In this document: one piece after another, positions 21,334-31,307 of the stretch | Numbering within the stretch: the stretch's first letter is position 1 | Layout of the letters: each line of letters opens with the position of its first letter | Assembly (NCBI GenBank): GCA_003988855.1 | Contig: QYAI01000077.1 | Location: 62,001 to 126,000 of the forward strand | Length of the DNA: 64,000 bases | Origin: Arachnopeziza araneosa | Taxonomy: Eukaryota; Ascomycota; Leotiomycetes; Helotiales; Arachnopezizaceae | Direction of reading: 5' to 3' | The notes under the pieces: model-generated | Seen by the model: the letters and a program-made list of their open reading frames with translations, nothing else | The model's database searches: none | Told to the model about the DNA's origin: nothing | Position numbers and translations under genes: made by a program

Positions 21334-22051
21334 ATTCGATATATATTCTTATTCATCAGTGTTCAAAAAGAAAACAGTGGGACGAGTTGTGTATATAAAG
21401 TAATTAAAAATGGAATTCAATATTGCGCATCGCCAAGGCTGAGGATAGAAGGAACAAGATTACAATGAGTGGGCTGGCCATCTTTAAGCAGCTCAACAGC
21501 CTTCACGCACTCACAAGGCTGCGCATTTATCCTGAGGTGGGGTGGGTGCAGATGGGCTGGCCTTATTGAATGAGGCTCTGTGAGTAACATAGGGGGGCGG
21601 GAAGCTTTTCAATTCGGCACACACCCCAGTGAATTGATCGCCACAGCTGAGATGAGCCAACCGTGAAGCTGCAAGGTGGGAGCCAGGTATCTTGATTGAG
21701 AGATTGCTGCAGCAAATCCCGTCGAGTCTTACAGTATTGGAAGGTCGTACAATGACATCTCTGGGCGCGGGAATCCGTGTGATTGTGGCTGCATCTTGCT
21801 AATATTGCATGCCTGATCGAGTTTGCCACTATGGGATTGTGTGACAGAACATTTTATCGTGGAATCGCGATGCAGAAGTTTGCGCTTAGTGGAAATAAGA
21901 CCAAGAGAAGAAATTGAGAATAATACTTTAGAAAGTGAAAGCGGAAGGGCAGGCCTGCAAGTACTTGCTGCATCTCGTTGTCTTTTAGCGAACCGACAAG
22001 GGGGGGGAAAGAGGTTGAAGGTTCTAATGAATTATAGATTATGTAAAGTAT
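21334..22051. other. Intergenic, hydrolase-CorA gene to SIL1
   Basis: The promoter of the hydrolase-CorA gene and the 3' flank of SIL1 lie here. Short open frames on both strands show no motif. There is no clear TATA box within 100 bases of the start at 21333. Confidence 0.55.
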
Positions 22052-23287
22052 TCACAACTCTTTATGTTTAATCGTCAACTTGCCTCTCTGCTCCTTTAGA
22101 GACTCGATAAATTCCTTCGCCCACTCCTCGTCTGGCGCTCTCTGCGAGAAAGTCCCAACATGATGTTCCCAACAACCATCTTTGAGCATTTTACCCTTAG
22201 TAGTACAGGTCTTCTCATCGCTCACTTTGGACTTTGGCCAAACTCCAAGTTGAGCGCCCATAGCTTCATCTAGGAAATTGTCCATAATGAGCTGTCCAAC
22301 CTTCTTCCTGACGACATCAAATTCCTCGCCCTTCTTGAGGAAAATGGCAAGGAGAAGCTCCATGCCTTTCATCTTGATAAATTCGTCGCGAATCAGTGGA
22401 TCCTTGATCAAGCCGTTGATAGCGCCCACTTTTGCTCTCAATGTAGCTGCATTCTTCTCTCGCCCTAAACCTGCACGGAGCGTACTGACAAAATCCCCTT
22501 TATCTCTTGATGCATTTTCAGGTAAGGTGGGACAATCTGGCTTCATCATAAAGCGCCAGTATTTGTTCACTTCCTTCAACGCTGTGGGGTTGTTTTGGAT
22601 TGCCGCACCCAGAATCGAAGCAGCTTTTCGGTCTCTGCTCATCTTTTTAGCATCCAATTTTGGAGATCCTAAGCCGATAGCAAAGCAGATCAGACGCTCA
22701 AGAACGGGGATATCTTTAGCAATCTCGACTCCGAAGTAGAGGTCATGTGCCAGGTCGGAAAGCTCGTCCATAGCTGCGTCAAATGTTGGCGCATCCATTG
22801 CAATACTCATGACTGCTTTTTGATATGTTACATAGTCATCAGACGCTGGTGGAGGCGGTTGAATCTTTCCCTCGGATTCATAACTTGGTGGAGTTATTGG
22901 TTGTTGGTCTTGAATGACGGGCTGCTCCTTTTCCATTTCTGTTTCGAGATCTTCCAGCGATGGAGGGACAACAATAATACCTTCGTCAGCGGCGCCGTCT
23001 TCTCCTTCTCTTGGAATATTCAGCCTCGCCTGCTTCTTTCCAGAATAGATATCCATTTGAACATGTAATCCGGGTGGAATGTCCTGCCCTTCTCGTATAA
23101 CCTGAAACTCCTCCGTTGGCTCGAACAGCCGAGGGTAACAATCTGTAGGGTCTTCTCTCGAGCAGATGGTGTCTGCATTTGTAGCGGCTGGTTCAGATGA
23201 TGCTGCAGGCTCTGCGCTGGCTATAGCAAGCACCGGTAGAGCCAGACATACCAACCCTACTAGATTTAGAGGTCGCATATTGATCAT
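22052..23287 (-). CDS. sil1: ER nucleotide exchange factor Sil1
   Basis: Sil1 releases ADP from the ER Hsp70 Kar2/BiP and so supports protein import and folding. The protein has 411 residues, or 408 if the second Met is used; both put a hydrophobic signal peptide (LNLVGLVCLALPVLAIA) at the start. An acidic, Pro-rich linker follows, then an armadillo-like helical domain with LICFAIGLGSPKLDAKKMS, REKNAATLRAKVGAING and MKGMELLLAIFLKKG. It ends in KHKEL, a KDEL-class ER retrieval signal, which agrees with lumenal residence. No intron is needed. The gene lies 85 bases downstream of the chromodomain gene on the same strand. Confidence 0.9.
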   Translation of the reverse strand: MINMRPLNLVGLVCLALPVLAIASAEPAASSEPAATNADTICSREDPTDCYPRLFEPTEEFQVIREGQDIPPGLHVQMDIYSGKKQARLNIPREGEDGAADEGIIVVPPSLEDLETEMEKEQPVIQDQQPITPPSYESEGKIQPPPPASDDYVTYQKAVMSIAMDAPTFDAAMDELSDLAHDLYFGVEIAKDIPVLERLICFAIGLGSPKLDAKKMSRDRKAASILGAAIQNNPTALKEVNKYWRFMMKPDCPTLPENASRDKGDFVSTLRAGLGREKNAATLRAKVGAINGLIKDPLIRDEFIKMKGMELLLAIFLKKGEEFDVVRKKVGQLIMDNFLDEAMGAQLGVWPKSKVSDEKTCTTKGKMLKDGCWEHHVGTFSQRAPDEEWAKEFIESLKEQRGKLTIKHKEL

Positions 23288-23372
23288 GTTGTGCGTTTTG
23301 TAAAGAATCCTCTTCCTTTGGTGGAGGGAAGATGTGTCTTATAAGCTGCCAAAAGACCACCTTTACAATAAA

Positions 23373-23843
23373 TCAGGCAGCTCTGACGATCTCCAAAGCC
23401 CTTCCAACTTTTCTCTTAAGTCGCCTGAGCAATCTTCTCTTTCGCTCTTTCCTTTCTAGCTCACGTATTCGTTTGTTGTGCCCTTTGATATCGTATTTCT
23501 TCTCTTCCCCCTTTTCCTGTCGCTTTTTCCTCTCAACCCACTGTTCGAAGAGCCACTTGCAGTCAGCAAAAATATCCTCGCCTTCCCAGGAACTCCGTAA
23601 AACAGGGCAATCCTTCCACTTGACCAAATACCAGACTACTAAACCGTTGGGGCTTCTAACCTCAGCGAGTATTTGTTCTGGTGGGTGATCCTGGCCGTCG
23701 TCCGTCTCTAAACTCGCAAGGGATTCGCTATCATCATCTAGAGTATCAAGTTCTAAATCATCAAGATCATACCACAGTTGCGAATCTTGAAAGTCGTCCG
23801 AGGCTTGCACCGTGGCCATTTTAAAAGAAGGACAAGTGTCCAT
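23373..23843 (-). CDS. Small chromodomain protein
   Basis: This unspliced frame gives 156 residues from the ATG at 23843, or 148 from the ATG at 23819 (MATVQASDDF), which may be the better start. The N-terminal half is acidic. It is followed by a chromodomain (PEQILAEVRSPNGLVVWYLV, then KWKDCPVLRSSWEGED) with aromatic-cage type Trp/Tyr residues, and a strongly basic helical tail. Such domains bind methylated histone tails or nucleic acid. Short single-chromodomain proteins are common in filamentous fungi, some derived from retroelement integrases, but no integrase part is present here. It is divergent from the complex I gene across about 140 bases. Confidence 0.8.
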   Translation of the reverse strand: MDTCPSFKMATVQASDDFQDSQLWYDLDDLELDTLDDDSESLASLETDDGQDHPPEQILAEVRSPNGLVVWYLVKWKDCPVLRSSWEGEDIFADCKWLFEQWVERKKRQEKGEEKKYDIKGHNKRIRELERKERKRRLLRRLKRKVGRALEIVRAA

Positions 23844-23983
23844 CAGAATCCGGGGTGGCCACAATCCTTTCTAACCAAAAGGGTCCATGAGGCTGACCCG
23901 CTTACTAAGCGATATCTGAACCACAACGCCGACTTCATAGCTTGGGCTTGAGTGAGAAAGAAGAGCAATTGAACCACGGCACC
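23844..23983. promoter_or_regulatory. Short bidirectional promoter
   Basis: Only about 140-165 bases separate the divergent starts of the chromodomain gene and the complex I subunit gene, so both must be driven from this segment. No TATA box is visible. Confidence 0.6.
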
Positions 23984-24629
23984 ATGCTCTCCCTCCGGCG
24001 AAAAGCAGTGCAATCTGCTCCTCGCATCCGCTTGCGTTATGCATCCACTCATCACGGCGAGGGGGGCAGTCACGGCCATGAAAGCGGACATGGACATGAC
24101 CACCATCATCATCACGAAGCACCCAGACCCGAGTCATTAGGAGTCAGTCCTCCCAAACTTGGCCTCTATCTAAAACTAACCTTGATAGACGCAATTCTAC
24201 ATCTTCCTCGCCGCAATCCCCACTTGTATTGGCATCTACACACTCTCGCAACCCACTGCGTCTGGCAAGCCCCGCCTCACCAACTTCATCAATTCGTACT
24301 CGGAGTGGCAGGCACAATTTGCTGCGCGGAACTCGCTGCACACGGCTATGATTGAACAGGCTGCTTTTGATCGCAATCTGTTCCATAATTCGCCGGGGAC
24401 CAAGCATGTTGACTTGAAATTCCCAGAGTGAGTGCTGTTCCACATGAAAGAGTAGAGAATGTGTTAGCTGATGCGTGGGTCTAGGGTCTTCAATACCGGA
24501 TCTCCTTACAACATCGTTGCAGGACATTCGTCGAGGGGAATTGACGAGTTGGTGAAGCATTATGAAAAGGTCAATGAGGAGCAGGAGAAGAAGGTTGCTG
24601 CTAGATTCGTGGAGAAGAAAGCATCATGA
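23984..24629 (+). CDS. Mitochondrial complex I accessory subunit (17.8 kDa type)
   Basis: Exons are 23984-24142, 24189-24427 and 24485-24629, giving 180 residues. The N-terminus (MLSLRRKAVQSAPRIRLRYA) is an Arg-rich mitochondrial presequence, followed by a striking His/Gly stretch around residues 25-46. One membrane helix follows (FYIFLAAIPTCIGIYTL, about 55-71). The matrix or intermembrane domain then contains NSLHTAMIEQAAFDRNLFHN, GTKHVDLKFPEVFNTGSPYN and a charged C-terminus. This pattern matches the fungal NADH:ubiquinone oxidoreductase 17.8 kDa subunit as remembered; a search should confirm which accessory subunit it is. All splice sites are canonical. Confidence 0.78.
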
Positions 24630-25367
24630 TTGTGGGATAAAGGAAATGGCATACTGTACATAAGGTTTTCGATCGACCGAATTGAAATTGTTCATTTGTA
24701 ACTTCGATGACTATATATAGAGTGTTAGAAACCAGCCGCTAAGGAGAGTTTACTGCTTATGACCTGGTCAACTTGTGATATTATTTGGTTCTATTACTGC
24801 CAAACACAATCGGCCAGTGACTTTGAGATGGAAAAAGACGTTAGCGAGGTGGATAGGGATAGAAATTGCATTTGTACATGTATTTTGCGTTTGACAATTG
24901 CACTACATGGTGTCACCTAATAGCATAAGTACCATTCGTCATATCTCCATCACCGCAGAGCAAATCAAGAACGAATATCGTATTTGAGGGAAGGATAAGA
25001 TCTTGGGTGAAAGTCAAGCTTGACCTGGATAATACTCATATCTTAGCATTGGCTCCTTGAGAGTCATACATTGAATGAGTTAAGACCGTTCACAGTCTAA
25101 TTTCTATAGCCCTTTGGCATTTGAAAGCAATCATACACCTAACGATTGTTTGTTTAAGGTATGATGCGCGTGAATTAAAAACCATCGACAATACTCTAAA
25201 ACACATCTGCCACATAAAAGTGGTTGAAAGATGTAAACGCCTTCAATGCCCATAGTACGATCCTTGGACTCCTAACGCTAAAGACGAATACCGCTCACCC
25301 ATGCGCTCAAATGCAATCATCATCTCCATAGAACCTATGAGGGGATGCCAATCTACTGGTAGCATAA
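24630..25367. other. Convergent intergenic region
   Basis: This AT-rich 3' flank lies between the complex I subunit gene and SPT2, which converge. No gene, RNA or repeat was recognised. Confidence 0.6.
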
Positions 25368-26413
25368 TCATCGACGAGCCTTAGCTGCCATAGCAGCCAA
25401 CCGTCGCCTCTTCTCCTCTTTCTCCCGTTTGAGTCTATTTTCCTCTTTTAATGCTTCGGCATCCTCCCTTCTAGCGATCTTTTCAGCAGTTTCCTCCTCC
25501 TCGTCCACTTCGAAGGCAGCCGCTTCCATATCGGAAGAAACATCAGAGCCATAGCCATCCCCTTCGTCCTCGTCTTCTTCCCCTGCCTCCTCTTCTTCAC
25601 TGATGTAGGCATATCTTGGTCCTCCAGAAGATTTTCTATCAGAACCTCTCTCAGCTCGGGACATAGAAGACGAAGATTTGCTTGGACCACCTGGTCTAGG
25701 CCTTGCTGTACCAGCATAACCCGTGGTAGCTAAAGCAGCCTTCTTAATTTTCTTCTCCGGCATTAATTCTTCTGTTGTTGTTTTACTAGTTACACGAGCA
25801 CTACTCTTTCCGTTTGTCGCTCGAGGTTGGGCCGTAGAAAACGTGCTGCTGGAAGCAATGTTTTTCTCTACTCTCTTACCCCTCAGAACCTTCATCTCCT
25901 CCCTTTCCCGCTTACTCGGTATTTTCTCGATCTTCTTATGCTGAATCTTCCCTACTTGTCCGAGCGTAGATTGCGCCGCTTTGCCTCGAGCCATGATCTC
26001 TGCGAAGGAGCCTTTCTTCGGTGGTTTGGCCGGAGTATCGGATAATGGAGGAGTAGGCTGGCCATTCTTCATCTGGGATGTAATTGGAGAAGACGAAGCA
26101 ACAGGTCGAGAAGTAGAAGCTAACTTCATCTTGGCAACACCCTTCTCCACTATGGACGGCTTGCTTGCTTGACTATGGATCGGCCGACTTAAACTCGCCG
26201 TGGTTGTTTCTGTCTTCTGTATCTTGTCACCCCCTCCAGATCTCCCAAGCTGGTCGTCGGCTTTCCGTTTCAGAGGAAGTGTCATTTGTACAGGTGGTTG
26301 GGTAGGGCTCGGTTCCCCAGTAATCTGGGCAAGAAGGTCGCCGATCTAAAAAGAAAATCAGTAGGTACGTTGCCGGTGCGAAGGTAAAGCGGAGGAGGTG
26401 AGTGTACCGGCAT
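25368..26413 (-). CDS. spt2: Spt2 chromatin protein
   Basis: Spt2 is a histone H3-H4 binding factor that acts during transcription elongation. Exons are 26413-26408 and 26345-25368, giving 327 residues. The first coding exon is only six bases (Met-Pro), joined to IGDLLAQITGE by a 62-nt intron. Without that exon the protein would begin at an internal Met and lose a plausible N-terminus. The middle is Ser/Lys-rich and disordered. The C-terminus holds the SPT2 signature: an acidic block (ISEEEEAGEEDEDEG), DMEAAAFEVDEEE and a highly charged Lys/Arg/Glu helix ending in RRRLAAMAAKARR. Confidence 0.85.
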
Positions 26414-27212
26414 AGTTGTGGCGTGTATGGTACAGGTGTGCGAAGTTTGTGAACACGAAGGTCTGTAGCGCAAATCGCGACGTCCGGAATCTCATAAAAC
26501 CATGACAAGTTAGGTAAGAAGAAGTTTCTCGTTTTCGATGTTCAGATCCAATACGATCTTGGTAGTGTGTACGTGGAAGAAAAGGGTGCGATTTTGCTTT
26601 TGGTTGTGATGGTGAGGCGCAAACGCCGATGCGATAAAGATTGAGAGGACCAGGGTCAGCCAAAGGAGCACGTGACGAATTTATTTAAAGGCTTAGATTA
26701 TTATAGCCAAGTTACCTATATCAGAGCTTGAGGGGGCTATTTGAGAGGCAGTGTAACTTTTACAGATATGAAAGCATAACGAACTCCATACAAAGCTAAA
26801 ATCGGAAAGTATACAGTTCGTTCATTCCTTAACTTACCTCAGGATGCCTGCTTCCAGTACTGCAAAGGCGAAAAGTAACGGTGACATTAGACTGTATTAC
26901 TTATTATTCCTGATTATACATATACTAACTATCCACTTCTCGCCTTCGTCTCAACTTCATTAAACCACGTGTCTTCAAGACCGCGATTGTATACCTATCG
27001 AAATACCTCATGATAGGTAGACCACATCGCCCATGCTCTTCCAAGTAGTAAATTTCGACCGCCCCAGGCGAGTTGTTTTTACCGTCTCGGATCATTAATA
27101 GAATGCCTCTGCCGTAGTTGTTTCCAAGTTTTGGTCAATTTTTGAGTCTGATACTTATGGTCAACCCTCCGAAAAGTTTCCCTTCCTCGGATTCCTTCTT
27201 TCTAGCCCCGGT
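26414..27212. other. Intergenic, SPT2 promoter and 3' flank of the Zn2Cys6 gene
   Basis: A CACGTG hexamer lies near 26668, about 255 bases upstream of the SPT2 start. No coding region is evident. Confidence 0.5.
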
Positions 27213-28591
27213 TCAATCCGGCGGTAGAGGAGGCGCATTAGCATTCATGATCTGCGCCAACATGTCAATATGGAGATGGACATTGTTAACTTCCTCCTCT
27301 TCCATCTTCAGAGGGCCATGATCATACAACGAAGTTCCCCAAATATCAGCGTCAATCTCGCCTTCGTGATTTGCAATCTTCATTGGCCAATCCATCTTTC
27401 CACACCAGTCTTCAGGAATCAGACCAAATATACCATTTGTTTCTCGTTTGGCCACGCCATCCAGCCACCAGATATCGTCAACTACTCTTGTCATAGCAAA
27501 GAAGCAAGAGACGATGACTAGGGCTCGAGGATCGTTCTGGGCAAGCAAATCCACAAATCGCCGGGAGACTGTAGCTGCAAACCCTAGTATTCGATTTCTT
27601 GCTGGGCGTTGGTGTGCCCAATTCAGGAATAGAACCGCGTGTTCATAACCTTGGCTTGTTTCTGCACGGAGAAACTCGGGTAGAGTCTCTAACTGCTGTT
27701 CAAGTCCCTCAAGTAGAGGCGCGAAGAATGATTTTCGCTCTGGATCCGGTTCAAGCTGTAATGCCGGCTGTCCATTAATGATTGGGTACACACGATTACT
27801 GTTGCGAAGCCATTGCCAACTAGCCATGACCATAGTCTTGACTCCTTGGTATGAATGGAACCAACCAAGCGGAAATGTATATCCTCCTTCATAATCGTCA
27901 AAACGGCGTGAAGCAGAAGCTTGAAAGGCTATTAGGGCCGAAGTCGAGAATAAAGCCTCGGCGTTGAACTTGGTAAGGCCACTATTCAACAAGGTAGAGT
28001 ATTGAGAAATCGAAGAGGCCATATACGCATGGGATGCCCGTACAAGGCTCTGGTTGTCCGGCTCCAAGGATCTCATGTGCAAAGCCGACACTGCCAAGAT
28101 AGCATCCATCAAGTAGTGGGCATCGTATGCGATACTCGGCACTTCGACCTGCCAGGCATATCGCTGTGCGGTGGTGTCTGCAAACGTTTGCGAGGTACGT
28201 GCCGTGAAATTGTGCATAAGTTTCAACTCCAGTAAGCGCGAGGTCCCGGTCGCAGCGTTAGCACGGATTAATGCCGTCGGTGTCTGGTACATGGAAGTCA
28301 TGGTTGAACTGGATGCAGGCGTTGACGCCTCTTCAGATAGAGGGCCCTGACTATTTGCTGTGCTTGACCCTTCCCCGTTCAACGATGGGGGCAGCGGGCT
28401 ATCGGCGCCATCGAAATCGCACGACACACCATGCTTCAAGCAATTGCCGCATGCGGGATGGACTTCATCACACTGTTGCAGTATCAGAGAGGCACTTTCG
28501 TGGGTTGCGGGGCATCACAGACCTTAATCTTTCGATTCTTACATCGCTGACACCCAGCCTTTGACTTCTTGTGGGATCTTCGCGGGGGCAT
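27213..28591 (-). CDS. Zn2Cys6 transcription factor, Upc2-like
   Basis: Exons are 28591-28523 and 28472-27213, giving 442 residues. The binuclear zinc cluster is complete: Cys14, 17, 24, 31, 34 and 41 in CX2CX6CX6CX2CX6C spacing, preceded by a basic RRSHKKSKAG. The 50-nt intron falls immediately before Cys24; ignoring it would lose half the cluster. The rest is the fungal-specific regulatory domain, with LELKLMHNFTART and YLMDAILAVSALHMRS typical of the sterol-uptake-regulator (Upc2) group. It is a nuclear DNA-binding regulator whose target is unknown. It is divergent from cystathionine gamma-lyase, so a link to sulfur metabolism is possible but unproven. Confidence 0.88.
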
Positions 28592-29303
28592 CGCTACCGG
28601 TTGGAACAGAAAGACCTGTACTGCTCCTGGTGCTTCTGTGTATCAGGAGTAATATTCATCGTGATCCCAAGGAGAGCAACGGACATGTCTGGGCTTTAGA
28701 TATTGACGGGCGGGCTGTTTGCACTGCCCTCTTCTCAAAGATGTAAGCATGCAAGTCGGAACGGGCGTACGATATTCCGGTCCCCATTCGACCAAAAATA
28801 AAGACCACGGGTGGGAAAAGACTGCCGATTGCAGGCCCATCGTACGACCACACACCTGCAGTGATGACAGCAATGAGGAGGGAACAACATTGGCTGCGCT
28901 GGCGGTACCTGGGTACTTGAGGCCCTGAATCCCGAAGTATTTGAGTAATGCCGTTGAATTTTGTCATCCCCAATGACACCATCGGATTTACTGAGGAATC
29001 AAGCCTGATAACGCCCTCTACTTTCCCTTTGTCCATCCCGAGGTCGGCAAAAGGCGGTCTGTTGTGGTACTAGGTATTATCAATCATTCCAGAAGCTTTC
29101 GAAGAGCTGGGCAGACATAAAGCGCCAGTGCTTCTCTCCATTCTCAACCTTCCATCGTCGTCGTCGTCGTCTTTTCTCCTCGTTTTCGTTTTCGTGACAA
29201 CCGCCTGCAATCTTCCGTCTTGCGTCATCCTGACTCCTCAGCCACAACCCGACTTTACTTTTTCCCCAAACCCCACCGTCAGCTCGACCCCTCCATCCTC
29301 ACC
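28592..29303. promoter_or_regulatory. Shared upstream region of the Zn2Cys6 gene and CYS3
   Basis: This 712-base interval separates two divergent starts. The last 200 bases before CYS3 are CT-rich with a CGTCGTCGTCGTC run near 29155. No TATA box was identified. Small open frames here show no motif. Confidence 0.5.
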
Positions 29304-30602
29304 ATGGACCACCCAATTGAAACTCCACCTCGAGCTCCTTCACCACTTCACAGATTTGGAACTTTGGCCGTCCATGCTGGCTCTCCTCACGATCCGACAA
29401 CCGGCGCAGTCATCGAGTCCATCTCCCTCTCAACCACCTTTGCGCAAACCGCTGTCGGCAAGCCCATCGGAAAGTACGAGTACAGCCGATCCTCGAACCC
29501 GAACCGCGACAACTTTGAGAAAGCCGTAGCAGCAATTGAGAATGCCAAGTATGCATTGGCTTTTTCCTCTGGCTCTGCCACAACTGCAATCATTCTGCAG
29601 AGTCTCGCCGCTGGTAGTCATGTTATCAGCGTCAGCGATGTCTATGGAGGCACCCATAGATACTTCACGCAGGTGGCCAAGGCGCATGGCGTAAAGGTCA
29701 CCTTTACTCCTGAAATCGAGGTGGATATTAGCGAACATATTACGCCTGAGACAAAGCTGGTCTGGATCGAATCGCCTTCCAACCCGACTCTACGACTGGT
29801 AGACATCAGAGCGGTAGCCACGCAAGCACATAAGCATGGAATACAAGTCGTAGTTGACAACACCTTCCTCTCACCATATGTCCAAAATCCACTCAACCAT
29901 GGTGCTGACATCGTCGTTCATTCCGTCACCAAATATATCAATGGCCATTCTGACGTGGTCATGGGCGTTGCGGCATTCAATGATGACGCCATGTTCCAAC
30001 GGCTCTCCTTCCTCCAAAATGCGATTGGCGCCATTCCCTCCGCTTTCGATAGTTGGCTTGCCCACCGCGGCTTGAAGACACTCCATTTGCGCGCCCGAGA
30101 AGCAACCATTAACGCAACCGCTGTGGCCAGAGCACTCGAAGCTTCGCCACATGTAATCGCGGTCAACTACCCGGGTCTCAACTCGCATCCTCATCGTGCC
30201 ATTGCCCTCAAGCAGCACCGAAACGGTATGGGTGGAGGTATGCTCTCCTTCCGCATCAAAGGCGGCCACACAGCCGCGGAGCGTTTCTGCCAAACCACCA
30301 ACATCTTCACGCTCGCTGAATCGCTTGGTGGAGTAGAGAGTTTAGCTGAAGTTCCCAGCGCCATGACGCATGCCGGGATTCCCAAGGAGCAGCGAGAAGC
30401 GGTGGGCGTGTACGACGATCTGGTTCGATTGAGCTGTGGAGTAGAAGACGCTGAAGACTTGAAAGCGGATGTGCTGCAGGCACTCGAGAAAGCGGTAGTC
30501 TGGCCTAAGATCACCAACGGTCTACAGAGTGTTGCGAATGGTGTCACTAACGGCCATACAAATGGCCTTAGTAATGGTACTAATGATGAACGGAGTTATT
30601 GA
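29304..30602 (+). CDS. cys3: Cystathionine gamma-lyase
   Basis: This PLP enzyme splits cystathionine to cysteine, 2-oxobutyrate and ammonia in the reverse transsulfuration pathway. It is an unspliced frame of 432 residues. Cys/Met-metabolism fold features include YEYSRSSNPNRDNFEKAVA near the N-terminus, SGSATTAIILQSL, DVYGGTHRYF, WIESPSNPTLRL, VVDNTFLSPY and the PLP-lysine motif HSVTKYINGHSDVVMG with Lys210. The C-terminal SLGGVESLAEVPSAMTH and VRLSCGVED motifs are intact. A low-complexity Asn/Gly tail (NGVTNGHTNGLSNG) extends it slightly beyond the usual about 400 residues. The start at ATG 29304 gives a normal N-terminus; the upstream extension starts only with TTG. Confidence 0.94.
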   Translation: MDHPIETPPRAPSPLHRFGTLAVHAGSPHDPTTGAVIESISLSTTFAQTAVGKPIGKYEYSRSSNPNRDNFEKAVAAIENAKYALAFSSGSATTAIILQSLAAGSHVISVSDVYGGTHRYFTQVAKAHGVKVTFTPEIEVDISEHITPETKLVWIESPSNPTLRLVDIRAVATQAHKHGIQVVVDNTFLSPYVQNPLNHGADIVVHSVTKYINGHSDVVMGVAAFNDDAMFQRLSFLQNAIGAIPSAFDSWLAHRGLKTLHLRAREATINATAVARALEASPHVIAVNYPGLNSHPHRAIALKQHRNGMGGGMLSFRIKGGHTAAERFCQTTNIFTLAESLGGVESLAEVPSAMTHAGIPKEQREAVGVYDDLVRLSCGVEDAEDLKADVLQALEKAVVWPKITNGLQSVANGVTNGHTNGLSNGTNDERSY

Positions 30603-31307
30603 CGGCGGATAATGGAACGAAATGCATAAATGTTTTGAATATAGCATTACAAAAAAAGGATGGAAGAAAAACATTTGGGCGGCTTTTGTGGATTTTTAGA
30701 TTCTTCATGGGATATGGGTAGGCGAAGTCTGATTGAGCGAGATTAATAGAGCGGCTTTGAATGCATTCTAAGGTGTCAAATGAATACCCACTTTCGTAAA
30801 CCTATGTTCATAGATTAATTGAAAGGATTTTAGCTGGGAAGAATAATATTTTCCGAGAAGAAGATCAATACGCGATATATTTCCTTTGCGTATGCTTATG
30901 CTAGGTAATATTCGCCAATTCATGTGACCCAACCTCAACCCGGGGAAAGCCAATTCTGATTACGCAACCCACCCCGTAACTCACCAATAAGAATCTTCCA
31001 GAATTCTCTGCTTCCTATCGATGGCGTCTGTCAAATAAGAGGCGGTGTCTAAATTTACCTCTGGCCATATAACAGCTGAGAGTCTCGCTATGATGCACTT
31101 TTGAAGTACACTGTCAGAACTTCTCGGATGTTTGCTCTTTCCAAGTCGCAAGTACTGTGTATGATTGTAATAATAACGTGCATTGACAAGCTTGAAGTAT
31201 TATATATATCTACTTTACTAGTACACATGTACAATGCTTACTACTCCATGCTTTGCAAGTTTTCTCAGAACCAGATGCTATGCAAAATTTAAATAAACTA
31301 AATACAT
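30603..31307. other. Convergent intergenic region
   Basis: AT-rich 3' flanks of CYS3 and the amino acid permease lie here. Nothing else was recognised. Confidence 0.6.

Noticed and set aside
23871..24137. 88-codon His/Arg-rich minus-strand frame
   Set aside because: It is antisense to the His-rich start of the complex I subunit.
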